DNA of 64,000 nt from Pseudoxanthomonas sangjuensis (GCF_010211755.1 NZ_PDWR01000021.1:1-64000), one strand, 5' to 3'; counted from the first letter of the stretch, positions 1 to 9,622 are shown. Notes: a model not told the origin generated them from the sequence alone. Numbers and translations are program-made.

Positions 1-354
1 CGTCCCAGCCACGGTCAGCGCGCCGGCGTTGATCGTCGTTCCGCCGGTGAAGCCCTGCGTCTCGGTCAGCGTCGCCTCGCCCACGTTGTCCTTCTGCAGG
101 TACTCGAAGTTCACCGTGTTCGACGCATCGAAGCTCAACGCACCGGCGTTGTTGAGCACCACCGTGTCGCCCGTACCGTGCGCGCCGCCATCGATCACGT
201 TGGCCAGCACCGCACCGTCGTTGAGCGTCAGCGTGTCGTCGCCACCGCACAGGTCGATCGTGCCGCTGCCCGACACGGTGCCGGAAACGCTCATCGTATC
301 GTTGCCGTCGCCGCAGCCATAGCTGCCGTCGATGTTCAGCGTCGCGCCCGCCGC
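1..354. repeat. long direct repeat in autotransporter gene, copy 1
   Basis: Bases 1-354 match 862-1215 almost perfectly: I see one difference, position 7 a against 868 g. The offset is 861 bp, exactly 287 codons, so the reading frame is kept. The repeat may continue to the left of the window. Such near-identical in-frame copies point to recent duplication or gene conversion inside the passenger domain. Confidence 0.9.
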
Positions 355-3300
355 GATCACGGTGTCGAGCGTGCCGCCGGCGGTCGCGACCACGTTGCCG
401 TCCGGACCGATGTTCAGCGTGCCACCGAGCACCTGCACTTCCTGCAGATCGGTAGCGACGGGACCGTTGATGTTCAACGTGCCGGTACCGGTCTTGGTCA
501 CACCTTCGAAATTGACCAGCGCCCCCAGGTCGGCGGTGAGGTTGATGTCGTAGACGCGCGTGTCCATGCCGGCACCGCCGTCCACCGTGCCGACCACCGT
601 GCCGTCGTGGACCACGAAGCTGTCGTCGCCGTCGCCGAGCGCGAACACGCCGCCGCCGGTGTCGAGCATGCCCGCCACATCTAGCACGTCGTCGCCACCG
701 CCCAGGTCGCCCGTCGCCAGCAGGGTGCCGCCGGCGCCAACGGTCACCGTGTTGGTGCCAGTGCTGCCGGTGAGCATCGTCGCCGTGCCGCCAGCCGCCT
801 GCAGCGCGCCATCGACATTGAGCACCGTGTCGTCGGCCAGCACGACGGTCGGCGTTTCCAGCGTCCCGGCCACGGTCAGCGCGCCGGCGTTGATCGTCGT
901 TCCGCCGGTGAAGCCCTGCGTCTCGGTCAGCGTCGCCTCGCCCACGTTGTCCTTCTGCAGGTACTCGAAGTTCACCGTGTTCGACGCATCGAAGCTCAAC
1001 GCACCGGCGTTGTTGAGCACCACCGTGTCGCCCGTACCGTGCGCGCCGCCATCGATCACGTTGGCCAGCACCGCACCGTCGTTGAGCGTCAGCGTGTCGT
1101 CGCCACCGCACAGGTCGATCGTGCCGCTGCCCGACACGGTGCCGGAAACGCTCATCGTATCGTTGCCGTCGCCGCAGCCATAGCTGCCGTCGATGTTCAG
1201 CGTCGCGCCCGCCGCAACCACCGTGTCGAGCGTGCTGCCGGGGGATGCCGCCACGCTTCCGCCAACGCCGATGTCGAGCGTGCCCGCTTCGACATTGACG
1301 GTGTCGAAGGACGACGGCGCGGAACCGTCGATATGCAGCGTGCCGGTGTTGGTCTTGCCCAGCGTCTCGAAGTCGACCGCGCCGCCGAGGGTCGCATCCC
1401 CGGCGATATCGGCGACGAAGGTGTCGATGCCGCCGCCGCCGCCGACCGGATTGAGCAGCCCCGACAAGTCCGCGCCGTCCTGGATCGTGAAGCTGTCGTC
1501 GCCATCGCCCATGTCGAGCGTTCCGGTGCCGGTGACCGCGCCGGCCACCACGAAGGTGTCGCTGCCCGCGGTGCCGGTGTAGCTGCCGTCGAGCTGCAGG
1601 GTCGACCCTGCGGCCACGGAGGTGCTCTGCGCCGCGACGCTGGCGCCGGCGGTCACTTCGAGCGTGCCGGCCAGCAGGTCCACATCGATGAATTCGGACA
1701 CGCCATTGATCTGCAGCGTGCCCTCGCCCGACTTGCCCAGCGACTCGAAGCCCAGCAGCGTGCCCAGCGGCACGGTGTTGCCGTTGCTGACGTTGACCTC
1801 CAGCAGGTCGGTGCCGGTACCACCGTCGACCGTACCGAGCATCGTGGTGGTGTCATGGACGATGAAGCGGTCATCGCCCGCGCCCAGATCGAAGATACCG
1901 CCGCCTACGTCGAGGACACCGGCCACGTCGAGGACGTCGTCGCCGTCGCCCAGGCCACCACCGGCGCGCAGCATCGCGCCTTCGGACACGAGCACCGTAT
2001 TCACGCCATCGCTACCCGTGATCGTCATCGAGTCGATGAACAGCGGCCCGCCGCTGGCGAAACCGTCGACCTGGAACGTGGTGCCGTTGGCCATCGTCAG
2101 GCTCGGCGCGAACAGCGTCGAAGACGCATCCACCGTCAGCGCGCCGCCGTCGAGCTGGACCGTCTCCCAGGTCTGGATGCCGGTCAGGGTCGCGGTGCCG
2201 TTGTTCTGCTTGCTGAGGTTCTCGAAGTTGACGGTCTGGCTGTCGGTGAAGGTGTAGTCGCCGCTGAAGTTCAGCGCCACCGTATCGCCGGTGCCGTGCG
2301 CGCCGCCGTCGATGGGGTTCAGCAGGCCCGACAGGTCCGCGCCGTCGCTGAGCGTGAGCAGGTCGTCGCCGCCGCACAGGTCGACCGTGCCGCTGCCCGA
2401 CACCGTGCCCGACACGCTCATCGTGTCGTTGCCGTCGCCGCAGCCGTAGCTGCCATCCACATTCAGCGTGGCGCCCGTGGCCACCAGGGTGTCGAGCGTG
2501 GTGCCGGGAGTCGCGATCACGCTGGCGCCTGCGCCGACGTTCAGCGTGCCGCCGAGCACCTGCACTTCCTGCAGGTCGGTCGCGGCCGGCCCGGTGATGT
2601 TCAACGTGCCGGTGCCGGTCTTGGTGATGCCTTCGAAGTTGAGCAGCGCGCCCACGTCGGCGTTGAGGTTGATGTCGTAGACGCGGGTGTCGAGGCCATC
2701 GCCGCCATCCACCGTGCCCAGCACCACCGTACCGTCGTGCACGACGAAACTGTCGTCGCCGTTGCCCAGCGCGAACGTGCCGCCGCCGGTGTCCAGCACG
2801 CCGGACACGTCGAGCATGTCGTTGCCATCGCCCAGGTCGAGCGCACCGCTGCTGGCGACCGTGCCGGCGACCACGAAGGTGTCGTCGCCCGCGGTGCCGT
2901 TGTAGTTGCCGCTCAGTTGCAGGGTCGCCCCAGCTTCCACCGTGGTGTTCTGCGCGGTCACGTCGCCGGTCACGTCCAGCAATCCTGCCAGCACGTCGAC
3001 GTCGATGAACTCCGCCGTGCCATCGATCTGCAACGTGCCGTCGCCGTCCTTGGTCAGCGATTCGAAGCCGAACAGGCTGTCCAGCGACGCGGTGTTGCCG
3101 CTGCTGATGACGACGTCCAGCAGGTCGATGCCGTCGCCGCCGTCGACAGTCCCCAGCGCCACGGTGTTGTCGTGAATGACGAAGGTATCTTCGCCTGCAC
3201 CCAGGCCGAATGCACCGCCGTTGGTGTCCAGCGTGCCGGCCACGTCGAGCACGTCGTTGCCATCGCCCAGATCGCCACCGACCTGCAGCAGCGCTCCTTG

Positions 3301-6300
3301 TGCCACGGTCACGGTGTTGGTCCCGGCACTGCCGGTGAGCGCGGCATAACCGCCGCCATTGCCCTGCAGCGTGCCATCCACGTTGAGCACAGTATCGTCG
3401 GCCAGCGCGACGGACGGCGTTTCCAGTGTGCCGTCGACGGTCAGGGTGCCGGCGTTGAGCGCGGTGCCGCCACTGAAGTCGAGCGCGCCGGTGAGCGTGG
3501 CCTCGCCCGCCTGGTTCTTGACCAGGAACTCGAAGTTGACGGTCTCGCTCGCGTCCAGCGTCATCGCCAGTGCGTTGTTGAGGACCACCGTATCGCCAAG
3601 GCCGTGGTCGCCGCCGTCGATCGCATTCGCCTGGCTCAGGTCGGCGCCGTCGTTGAGGATCAGCGTGTCGTCACCGGCACCGAGCGCGAACACGTCCGCG
3701 CCGGTATCCAGCGCTCCGGCCAGGTCGAGCATGTCGGCGCCGTCGCCCAGGTCGGCGCTCGCCAGCAGCGTGGCGCCGGCGTTGACGTTGACGGTATTGG
3801 TGCCCGCACTGCCCGTGATCGTGGTCTGGGTGGCGCCAGCGGCCTGCACCAGCCCATCCACGTTGAGCGTGGTGCCGTCGCCGGTCATCGCGATGGCCGG
3901 CGTGGTCAGGCTGCCGTCCACGTCCAGCGTGCCGCCCGCAATCGTCGTGTTGTCGTAGGCGTGGTCGCCGCTCAGCGTCGCGGTACCGACGTTGCTCTTG
4001 ATCAGGTTCTCGTAGTTGGTGACCGTCCCCTGTGCGAAGTCGAGACTGGTGGCGATATCCAGTTGCACGGTGTCGATGCCGTCGCCACCGTCGAACACGC
4101 CGGTGTAGCCGTCGACATTCGCCCCATCCTGCAGCGTCAGCAGGTCGTCGCCGCCGCACTGGTCGATGGTGCCAGTGCCAGTGACGTTACCGGCGATGGT
4201 GATGGTGTCGGTGCCGTCGCCGCAGCCGAAGGCGCCATCGATATTGAGCGTGGCGCCGGTCGCGACGATGGTGTCGATCGTGCCGCCCGTAGCCGCCGCG
4301 ACATCGGCACCCGCCACCACATTCAGGGTGCCGGCATTGACATTCACCGTGGCGAAGTCCGACGTGCCCGGGCCGTTGATGTTGAGCGTGCCGGCGCCGT
4401 TCTTGTCCAGCGTTTCGAAGTTGAGCACTACGCCCAGGTTGGCGGTGGTCGCGATGGTCGCGTCGAGCGTGTCGATGCCGGCGCCGCCATCCACGGTGCC
4501 CAGCACGTTGGTATTGTCGTGGATGACGAAGCTGTCGTCGCCCGCGGCCAGGTCGAACACCCCACCCATCGTGTCCAGCGTACCGGCCACGTCCAGCGTG
4601 TCGTTGCCATCGCCCAGGCTGCCGTTGGCCAGCACGGCTCCCGCCGCATCGATGCGGATCGTGTCGTTGCCGATGCCGCCCGCCACCAGCGTGGCGCCCG
4701 CTGCCGCCGTCTGCAGCGTGCCGGTCACCTGCAAGGTGGCACCGCCGTCGTCGGTGAAGGTCACGTCCTCGGTCAGCAGCGTGCCCGGCGTCACCAGCGT
4801 GCCCTGCTCCAGCACCACGTGGTCGATGTCGCTGTTGGCCGTCATTGTCGTGGTGCCGGTGCCGCGCTGTACCAGGGTGCCGTCGCCGATGACGGTCTGG
4901 CTCAGCGTGTATGCATTGGAACGGTTCGATACCAGCGTGGCGCCCGCCGCGACGAGTGCCGTTGCCCCGGTGCCCAGGCTGCCGGTGGTGCCGCCGTCGC
5001 CGAGTTCCAGCGTGCCCGCATTGACGTTGGTGGTACCGGTATAGGTGTTGTTGGCGGTCAGCGTCAGCGAACCCGCACCGGTCTTGGTCAACCCGCCGAG
5101 CGCGCTGGTACTGCGCAGCACGCCGCTCATGATCGCGTCGCGGCCGGCGGTGCCGTTGTTCACGTGCACGGTCCGGCCGGAGGCGCCGAGGTTGATGCCG
5201 TTCTGGAAATCGACCGTGCCGTCGGCGGTGACATAGCCGAACACCAGTTCGTGGCTGGTCGGCACGAAGCCGCCGCTGCCCCAGGTCAGCTCGCGGCCGT
5301 CGCCGAACAGGTTGACCACCTGGGTGCCGTCCCACGCTGCGAACCCGCCGGAACCGATCCAGCGCACGCCCTGCTCATAGTTGTCGTCGTCCAGCACTTC
5401 GGTTCCGTATGCCGGCAGCGGCCCCGTCGCCCCATCCGGATCGACGCCAACCGTCGTGCCGTTGTTGTCGATGAAGGCGAGCCCTCGGGTGCTGGTGCCG
5501 CGGAAAAACCCGCCGCTGGCGGCGGTCAGGCCCAGCACGCCACCGGTGCCATCGGCGGTGCCTTCGAAGCGGATCAGGCTGCTGCGTTCGCTGGAGCCGG
5601 TCGTGCCATGGCTGCTGATGACGCCGAAGCCGCCAGTGATCGCGCCGGCATCGTCCGCGCGCAACGCACCGCCGAAGATGCGGGTAAGGCCCGCGTAGGC
5701 ATTCGCATGCGCGTTGTTGTCGGTGACCAGGGCCCACAGACCGGGGCCCTCCTTGATGAGATTGAAGATGTTGTTGGGGTTGTGGAACTCGGCCGGCGTG
5801 AGGCCGTTGACCAGCGTCGGCGCGAACAGGTTGTCGCCGGTATTGGTGCCGCCCAGGAACTGCGTGAAGCCGCCATTGCGGTCGACGATCAGCCCGGTGT
5901 TGGTGAGCACCAAGGCACCGGAGCCGGAGGATTCCAAGTGGGCGTTGCCCCATGACCAGAACAGGCGGTCGGTCGTATCCCCGCTGCCGACGTAGCGCAC
6001 CGTTCCGCCAGCGCCGCGAAAGTCGGCGATTAGGTCGCCGCCGCCCACAGCGGAGGCGTCGCCCGCATTGGCGATCGAGGTGACTTCGAAGGTGCAGCCA
6101 TTGGGATTGAAGCGGCCGGTGAAGGTATTGGCGCCGCCCAGGCGCCACACGCTGCCGGCGGCGCATTGGGTGCCGATGAGCGAGGTCGTACCCGCGCCGT
6201 CGGAAATGACGCCCGAGAGGATGTTCGGATCGTCGGCCACACCATCGCCGTTCGCATCCGTGCTGACGAAAGTGCCGCCGACGCGCAGTTCGTTGCTCGC

Positions 6301-9147
6301 GCCGCTGACGGTCGTGGCGATGTCACCGCCGATCTCCAGTGCGCCGCCCCCACGATTGAACAGATGCAGCAGTGCGCCGCTACGTCCGGACAGGCCGATA
6401 TTGCGGTTGCCGCTGGCGGGGCCGGCGCCGGTGTACACCATGGCGCCGTTGTGGCTTCCCAATTCAATGGTGGCGCCGGTGCCGAACGAACTGGCCGTGC
6501 CAATGTCCGTGAAGGTGTTGAAGTAGACGTACATGCCATCGGTGGCGCTTGTAATGTCGCCGCCGTTGATCCGCGTGGTTCCCGAATAGGTGTTCAATCC
6601 GAACAGGTCGATATCGCCCTGCCCCATCAGGTCCAGGCCACCCACACCCTGGATCACGCCCTGCAGGCGGACATCGCGATCGAGATTGTTGCCCTCGTTG
6701 ACATTGATCGCGCGCGCCGCTGCGCCCAGATCGATGCCGTTGTCCCACACCACGGTGGAGTCGGCGAAACGGCCGGCGAAACGCAGCATCTGGCCATCGG
6801 GCACAAAGCCGCCGGCACCCCAGGTGAGGGTCGCGCCGGCACCGCCGATATTGACGTGCCGTTCGCCACCGATGGCGCCGAAGCCGCCGGAGCCGGTCCA
6901 TTGGATCTGGTTGCCGCCGGCCCCGAGAGACTCGGTGAAATCGCCGTAGGCAGCGGTCAGCAGCAGCATGCCACCGTTGTTGATCGTGTCGGGACCGTCG
7001 AACTGGATGTTGCTGTTGGCCGAGTTGGCCCCTGCGCTGCCGAGAATCAGATGGCCAACGCCTGCGGTGCCATCGCCGATGACCGTGGCACCCGAGTAGG
7101 TGTTGGTAGCGGTCAGCTCCAGGCCGCCGTTGCCCAGCACGTGAAGGCCGCCACTGCCCACCAGCGCGCCGCTGATCATTGCGTGGTCGTTGACGTTGCC
7201 GTTGTCTGCGCGCACCTCGCGCAGTCCGCCGGACAGGTCGATACCGTTCTGGAAATCCACCTGGCGGGCGTCGCCGCCGGTGACATTGGTGCCCAGGATC
7301 AACGCGTGGCCGTCGGGCACGAAGAGACCGTCGTTCCAGGTGAGCGTGGCGCCGGCTCCGCCCAGGTTGACGGTGACGTCCGACTGGTTGTTCAGCGCAT
7401 AGAAGCCGCCGGTGCCAGCCCAGCACAGCTCGCCGCCGCCGGTGCCGTTGGGCATGGTGATGCTGGGTTCCGCATTGGTGCCGTAGATGAGGGTATTGCT
7501 ACCGTTGTTCAGGCCCTCGAAGCGGATGTTGCTGTTTGGCGACAGGCTGGTGCTGTTCAGTATCAACTGCGCGGCGTTTCTGATGATGGTGTCGCCGCTG
7601 TAGGTATAAGCGCCGCCGTCGAACCAGGTGGTGCCGCTGGCCAGGGTCAGGTCGCCGGTGAAGCTCAGCGGACCGTTGAAACGGACATTCCCGCCTTGCG
7701 TCTGCACCGAAAGCTGGTTGGCGCCGGTATCTTGCAACGGTCCGCGCACGGTCAGATTGTGGCCGCCGACGCCCAGGTGCAGCAGCGTGTCGGCCGTGAG
7801 CACCGTGGCGCCGCTCCAGGTGGCGTTGCCGAGGCCATCGATGTAGCGGTCGCCCCCGGTGAGGGTCACATCGTGGTTGAGCGTGTTGTTGGTCTCCACG
7901 CGCAGGGTGCCGCCGTTGAGGATCAACTGCGCGGCGTCCGTATCCCCGCCGAAGGCATCGCCTTCCACACGGAGATAGCCGCCGTTGAGAGTGACCACGT
8001 TGCCGGCGGCGGCAGCGGCCGCATCGGTGCCCCTCATGAAGAGCTGACCGGCATTCACCGTGATGCCGCCGGTAAAGCTGTTAGTGCCGTCCAGATAGAG
8101 ACTGCTGTCGACGCTGCCGCCTTCGTTCAGTACCAGGCTGAGCTTGTTGGCGCCGGTATCCGTGAGGTTCCCCGCAAAGACGGTATTGCCGTTGGCACCG
8201 GTATTGGTCACCTGCAGCGTGGTATTGGCCGTCAGGACCAGATTGCCGTTCCAGGTGCTGGTGAGATTGGCGAATGGCTGGTTGATGTTGATGGTGCCGC
8301 CGCCGGCAGCGGTGATGTTGTGGGTCAGGCTGATGCCGCCCAACCAGAGGTTGCCGCCGTTGTTGAGCACCAGGTTGGCGGCCGCGGTGTTGCCACCGAA
8401 GGCACTGGCGTTGTTGACCTGCAGCACGCCGCCACTGTTGACGGTGACCACGTTGGCGGCGCCGTTGAAGCTGTTGCTGCCGCTGCCCACCAGACGCGCG
8501 TTGCCGTTGACGGTAATGCCGCCGGTCAACGTGTTGTTGCCGCCCAGCGCAATCCAGCCGTTGGTGGAGGTGCCGTTCACGGTCAGGCCATTGCTGCCGG
8601 CCAGGACCGAGTTGATCGTCGCCGTGTTTCCGCCGGTAGTGCTGATGAACGGGTTGGTACCGGCCAGAGTCAACGTGTTGCCGGTGATCGTGTAACCGTT
8701 GGCGAGGAAGTTCAGGCTGTGAGCTGTGATCGGCGACCCTAAGGTAACCGTGCCGGCGGTGCCGCCGAAGAAGGCATCGTCCAATGCCGCATTGTCCCAG
8801 GCGAAGACAGAGCCACCAGTACCGGTGGAATTGCTGTTCCAGAACAGGTTGCTGCCGTTCCAGGTGCCCGTACCGCCCAGCCCGGCCGTATTGCCGTTGA
8901 CATCCCAGTAACGGTCCGCGGCGTGCGCCGGTGCGTAAAGCGCAACCAGTGCAAGCATGATCGCCAGCCGCAACGGCCACGCCGTGGGCGGAGAGGCTCC
9001 GCCAATGTCGTGATCGCCTCCCCTGCCTTGGTCAGCGACACGCGTGTCGACCGCACTGGCGCGCTTGCCGCGGCGCCTGCTCAATTCCGAAGCCACCACC
9101 CAAGCCCGCAAGGCGTACGACCAAACGATGCGGAATACGCGATTCAT
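1..9147 (-). CDS. giant autotransporter adhesin with ESPR signal, 3' end outside window
   Basis: The frame is open from an ATG at 9147 to the window edge (3049 codons, no stop), so the C-terminal beta-barrel is not visible. The N-terminus (MNRVFRIVWS, then AWVVASEL) is a classic extended signal peptide region of type V secretion. A hydrophobic core follows, with likely cleavage after AHA near residue 76. Residues about 77-1370 are glycine/asparagine-rich beta-helix sequence with autotransporter-associated strand repeats, for example KTGAGSLTLTANNTYTG near 5030-5100. From about 4900 down to 1 the protein becomes a set of long repeats rich in GDGNDxLDV, GAGDDxF and GGDDTLTL, resembling half RTX calcium motifs. 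Four copies carry two cysteines 22 residues apart, which is unusual for a passenger. The role is probably surface adhesion; the substrate is unknown. Family assignment is firm, function is inferred. Confidence 0.9.
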   Translation of the reverse strand, partial: MNRVFRIVWSYALRAWVVASELSRRRGKRASAVDTRVADQGRGGDHDIGGASPPTAWPLRLAIMLALVALYAPAHAADRYWDVNGNTAGLGGTGTWNGSNLFWNSNSTGTGGSVFAWDNAALDDAFFGGTAGTVTLGSPITAHSLNFLANGYTITGNTLTLAGTNPFISTTGGNTATINSVLAGSNGLTVNGTSTNGWIALGGNNTLTGGITVNGNARLVGSGSNSFNGAANVVTVNSGGVLQVNNASAFGGNTAAANLVLNNGGNLWLGGISLTHNITAAGGGTININQPFANLTSTWNGNLVLTANTTLQVTNTGANGNTVFAGNLTDTGANKLSLVLNEGGSVDSSLYLDGTNSFTGGITVNAGQLFMRGTDAAAAAAGNVVTLNGGYLRVEGDAFGGDTDAAQLILNGGTLRVETNNTLNHDVTLTGGDRYIDGLGNATWSGATVLTADTLLHLGVGGHNLTVRGPLQDTGANQLSVQTQGGNVRFNGPLSFTGDLTLASGTTWFDGGAYTYSGDTIIRNAAQLILNSTSLSPNSNIRFEGLNNGSNTLIYGTNAEPSITMPNGTGGGELCWAGTGGFYALNNQSDVTVNLGGAGATLTWNDGLFVPDGHALILGTNVTGGDARQVDFQNGIDLSGGLREVRADNGNVNDHAMISGALVGSGGLHVLGNGGLELTATNTYSGATVIGDGTAGVGHLILGSAGANSANSNIQFDGPDTINNGGMLLLTAAYGDFTESLGAGGNQIQWTGSGGFGAIGGERHVNIGGAGATLTWGAGGFVPDGQMLRFAGRFADSTVVWDNGIDLGAAARAINVNEGNNLDRDVRLQGVIQGVGGLDLMGQGDIDLFGLNTYSGTTRINGGDITSATDGMYVYFNTFTDIGTASSFGTGATIELGSHNGAMVYTGAGPASGNRNIGLSGRSGALLHLFNRGGGALEIGGDIATTVSGASNELRVGGTFVSTDANGDGVADDPNILSGVISDGAGTTSLIGTQCAAGSVWRLGGANTFTGRFNPNGCTFEVTSIANAGDASAVGGGDLIADFRGAGGTVRYVGSGDTTDRLFWSWGNAHLESSGSGALVLTNTGLIVDRNGGFTQFLGGTNTGDNLFAPTLVNGLTPAEFHNPNNIFNLIKEGPGLWALVTDNNAHANAYAGLTRIFGGALRADDAGAITGGFGVISSHGTTGSSERSSLIRFEGTADGTGGVLGLTAASGGFFRGTSTRGLAFIDNNGTTVGVDPDGATGPLPAYGTEVLDDDNYEQGVRWIGSGGFAAWDGTQVVNLFGDGRELTWGSGGFVPTSHELVFGYVTADGTVDFQNGINLGASGRTVHVNNGTAGRDAIMSGVLRSTSALGGLTKTGAGSLTLTANNTYTGTTNVNAGTLELGDGGTTGSLGTGATALVAAGATLVSNRSNAYTLSQTVIGDGTLVQRGTGTTTMTANSDIDHVVLEQGTLVTPGTLLTEDVTFTDDGGATLQVTGTLQTAAAGATLVAGGIGNDTIRIDAAGAVLANGSLGDGNDTLDVAGTLDTMGGVFDLAAGDDSFVIHDNTNVLGTVDGGAGIDTLDATIATTANLGVVLNFETLDKNGAGTLNINGPGTSDFATVNVNAGTLNVVAGADVAAATGGTIDTIVATGATLNIDGAFGCGDGTDTITIAGNVTGTGTIDQCGGDDLLTLQDGANVDGYTGVFDGGDGIDTVQLDIATSLDFAQGTVTNYENLIKSNVGTATLSGDHAYDNTTIAGGTLDVDGSLTTPAIAMTGDGTTLNVDGLVQAAGATQTTITGSAGTNTVNVNAGATLLASADLGDGADMLDLAGALDTGADVFALGAGDDTLILNDGADLSQANAIDGGDHGLGDTVVLNNALAMTLDASETVNFEFLVKNQAGEATLTGALDFSGGTALNAGTLTVDGTLETPSVALADDTVLNVDGTLQGNGGGYAALTGSAGTNTVTVAQGALLQVGGDLGDGNDVLDVAGTLDTNGGAFGLGAGEDTFVIHDNTVALGTVDGGDGIDLLDVVISSGNTASLDSLFGFESLTKDGDGTLQIDGTAEFIDVDVLAGLLDVTGDVTAQNTTVEAGATLQLSGNYNGTAGDDTFVVAGTVASSGALDLGDGNDMLDVSGVLDTGGGTFALGNGDDSFVVHDGTVVLGTVDGGDGLDTRVYDINLNADVGALLNFEGITKTGTGTLNITGPAATDLQEVQVLGGTLNVGAGASVIATPGTTLDTLVATGATLNVDGSYGCGDGNDTMSVSGTVSGSGTVDLCGGDDLLTLSDGADLSGLLNPIDGGAHGTGDTVALNFSGDYTFTDSQTVNFENLSKQNNGTATLTGIQTWETVQLDGGALTVDASSTLFAPSLTMANGTTFQVDGFASGGPLFIDSMTITGSDGVNTVLVSEGAMLRAGGGLGDGDDVLDVAGVLDVGGGIFDLGAGDDRFIVHDTTTMLGTVDGGTGTDLLEVNVSNGNTVPLGTLLGFESLGKSGEGTLQINGVSEFIDVDLLAGTLEVTAGASVAAQSTSVAAGSTLQLDGSYTGTAGSDTFVVAGAVTGTGTLDMGDGDDSFTIQDGADLSGLLNPVGGGGGIDTFVADIAGDATLGGAVDFETLGKTNTGTLHIDGSAPSSFDTVNVEAGTLDIGVGGSVAASPGSTLDTVVAAGATLNIDGSYGCGDGNDTMSVSGTVSGSGTIDLCGGDDTLTLNDGAVLANVIDGGAHGTGDTVVLNNAGALSFDASNTVNFEYLQKDNVGEATLTETQGFTGGTTINAGALTVAGTLETPTVVLADDTVLNVDGALQAAGGTATMLTGSTGTNTVTVGAGGTLLATGDLGGGDDVLDVAGMLDTGGGVFALGDGDDSFVVHDGTVVGTVDGGAGMDTRVYDINLTADLGALVNFEGVTKTGTGTLNINGPVATDLQEVQVLGGTLNIGPDGNVVATAGGTLDTVIAAGATLNIDGSYGCGDGNDTMSVSGTVSGSGTIDLCGGDDTLTLNDGAVLANVIDGGAHGTGDTVVLNNAGALSFDASNTVNFEYLQKDNVGEATLTETQGFTGGTTINAGALTVAGT
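862..1215. repeat. long direct repeat in autotransporter gene, copy 2
   Basis: This is the second copy of the 354-bp block at 1-354. Identity stops where the sequence changes from ccgcgatcac to ccgcaaccac. The flanking segments are more diverged members of the same family: bases 355-860 resemble 2500-3400. Assemblies from short reads could easily collapse this region. Confidence 0.9.
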
Positions 9148-9153
9148 CTTCCC

Positions 9154-9274
9154 TGCCCCCCCTGTTTGGATCACTGATTGCTGCCCGGCCGCCACGAAGG
9201 ACGAACGGCACGCACCGCACCGCTTCGTTAACCCGAAACCACGAGCCTTGCCCCCCCCTGAAACAGGGGGGGCA
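9154..9274 (-). promoter_or_regulatory. 5' UTR with two mutually exclusive stems, one sequestering the RBS
   Basis: Arms CCCCCCCTG (9252-9260) and CAGGGGGGG (9264-9272) form a 9-bp hairpin with a 3-base loop. In addition, TGCCCCCCCTGTTT (9154-9167) is the exact reverse complement of AAACAGGGGGGGCA (9261-9274). A 14-bp long-range helix can therefore form in the minus-strand transcript instead. The proximal arm lies only 7-20 nt before the ATG and covers the G-rich ribosome binding region. The two structures share one arm and exclude each other. That this controls translation is inference. Confidence 0.55.
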
Positions 9275-9448
9275 TGCTCATTCGGGCTTTCTTGTCGGGC
9301 TTGCAGGCGCTTCCATCCTCTCCCCCACTAGCCCAAGACCGGAGCGACGCACGAGACACCCTAATCCCCTTGGTCGACTCGCGATATCGGGAAAAGTCTT
9401 AGCTGGGACTAGATACGGGCCAAGTATCCAGCCACACCGCGCGTTTTT

Positions 9449-9464
9449 TGTGACATTCATCACA
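9449..9464. promoter_or_regulatory. Clp/CRP-type binding site
   Basis: The sequence TGTGACATTCATCACA is a perfect TGTGA-N6-TCACA palindrome. This is the recognition pattern of CRP and of the xanthomonad Clp protein. It lies about 300 bp upstream of the autotransporter start and downstream of the acyl-CoA ligase gene, so the autotransporter is the natural target. On the minus strand GATACT at 9428-9423 could serve as a -10 box. It would start RNA near 9416 and put the site centre near -41, the class II activator position. The start site is inference. Confidence 0.8.
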
Positions 9465-9622
9465 TATATTCGCCCCCGCCCGATCGAATCCCCCCCCGGT
9501 TTTCCGGCGCATGCGTCGCTTCATGGCACAGGGCATGCAGCGTTTTCACCAGCTTCGACGGCCCGGTGTCCGGCTTCGATCACGCCGATCGGCCCCGTCG
9601 GACGGAAGCGGCGCCGACCTTC

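Larger units (their letters stand above)
9148..9622. other. 475-bp intergenic leader of the autotransporter gene
   Basis: There is no convincing gene here. The stretch lies between the acyl-CoA ligase stop (9623) and the autotransporter start (9147). It holds a consensus Clp/CRP palindrome, a possible -10 box and G/C-run inverted repeats, listed separately. Short open frames across it have arginine/alanine-rich, non-conserved-looking translations. Confidence 0.7.

Noticed and set aside
1-5000. Possible CRISPR or satellite array from regular repeats
   Set aside because: The repeats are long, in frame and protein-coding, without short spacers.
1039-5955. 1638-codon plus-strand open frame
   Set aside because: It is antisense to the autotransporter. 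Its translation is Arg/Ala/Val-rich without signal or domain, while the minus frame gives clean beta-helix repeats with an ESPR start.
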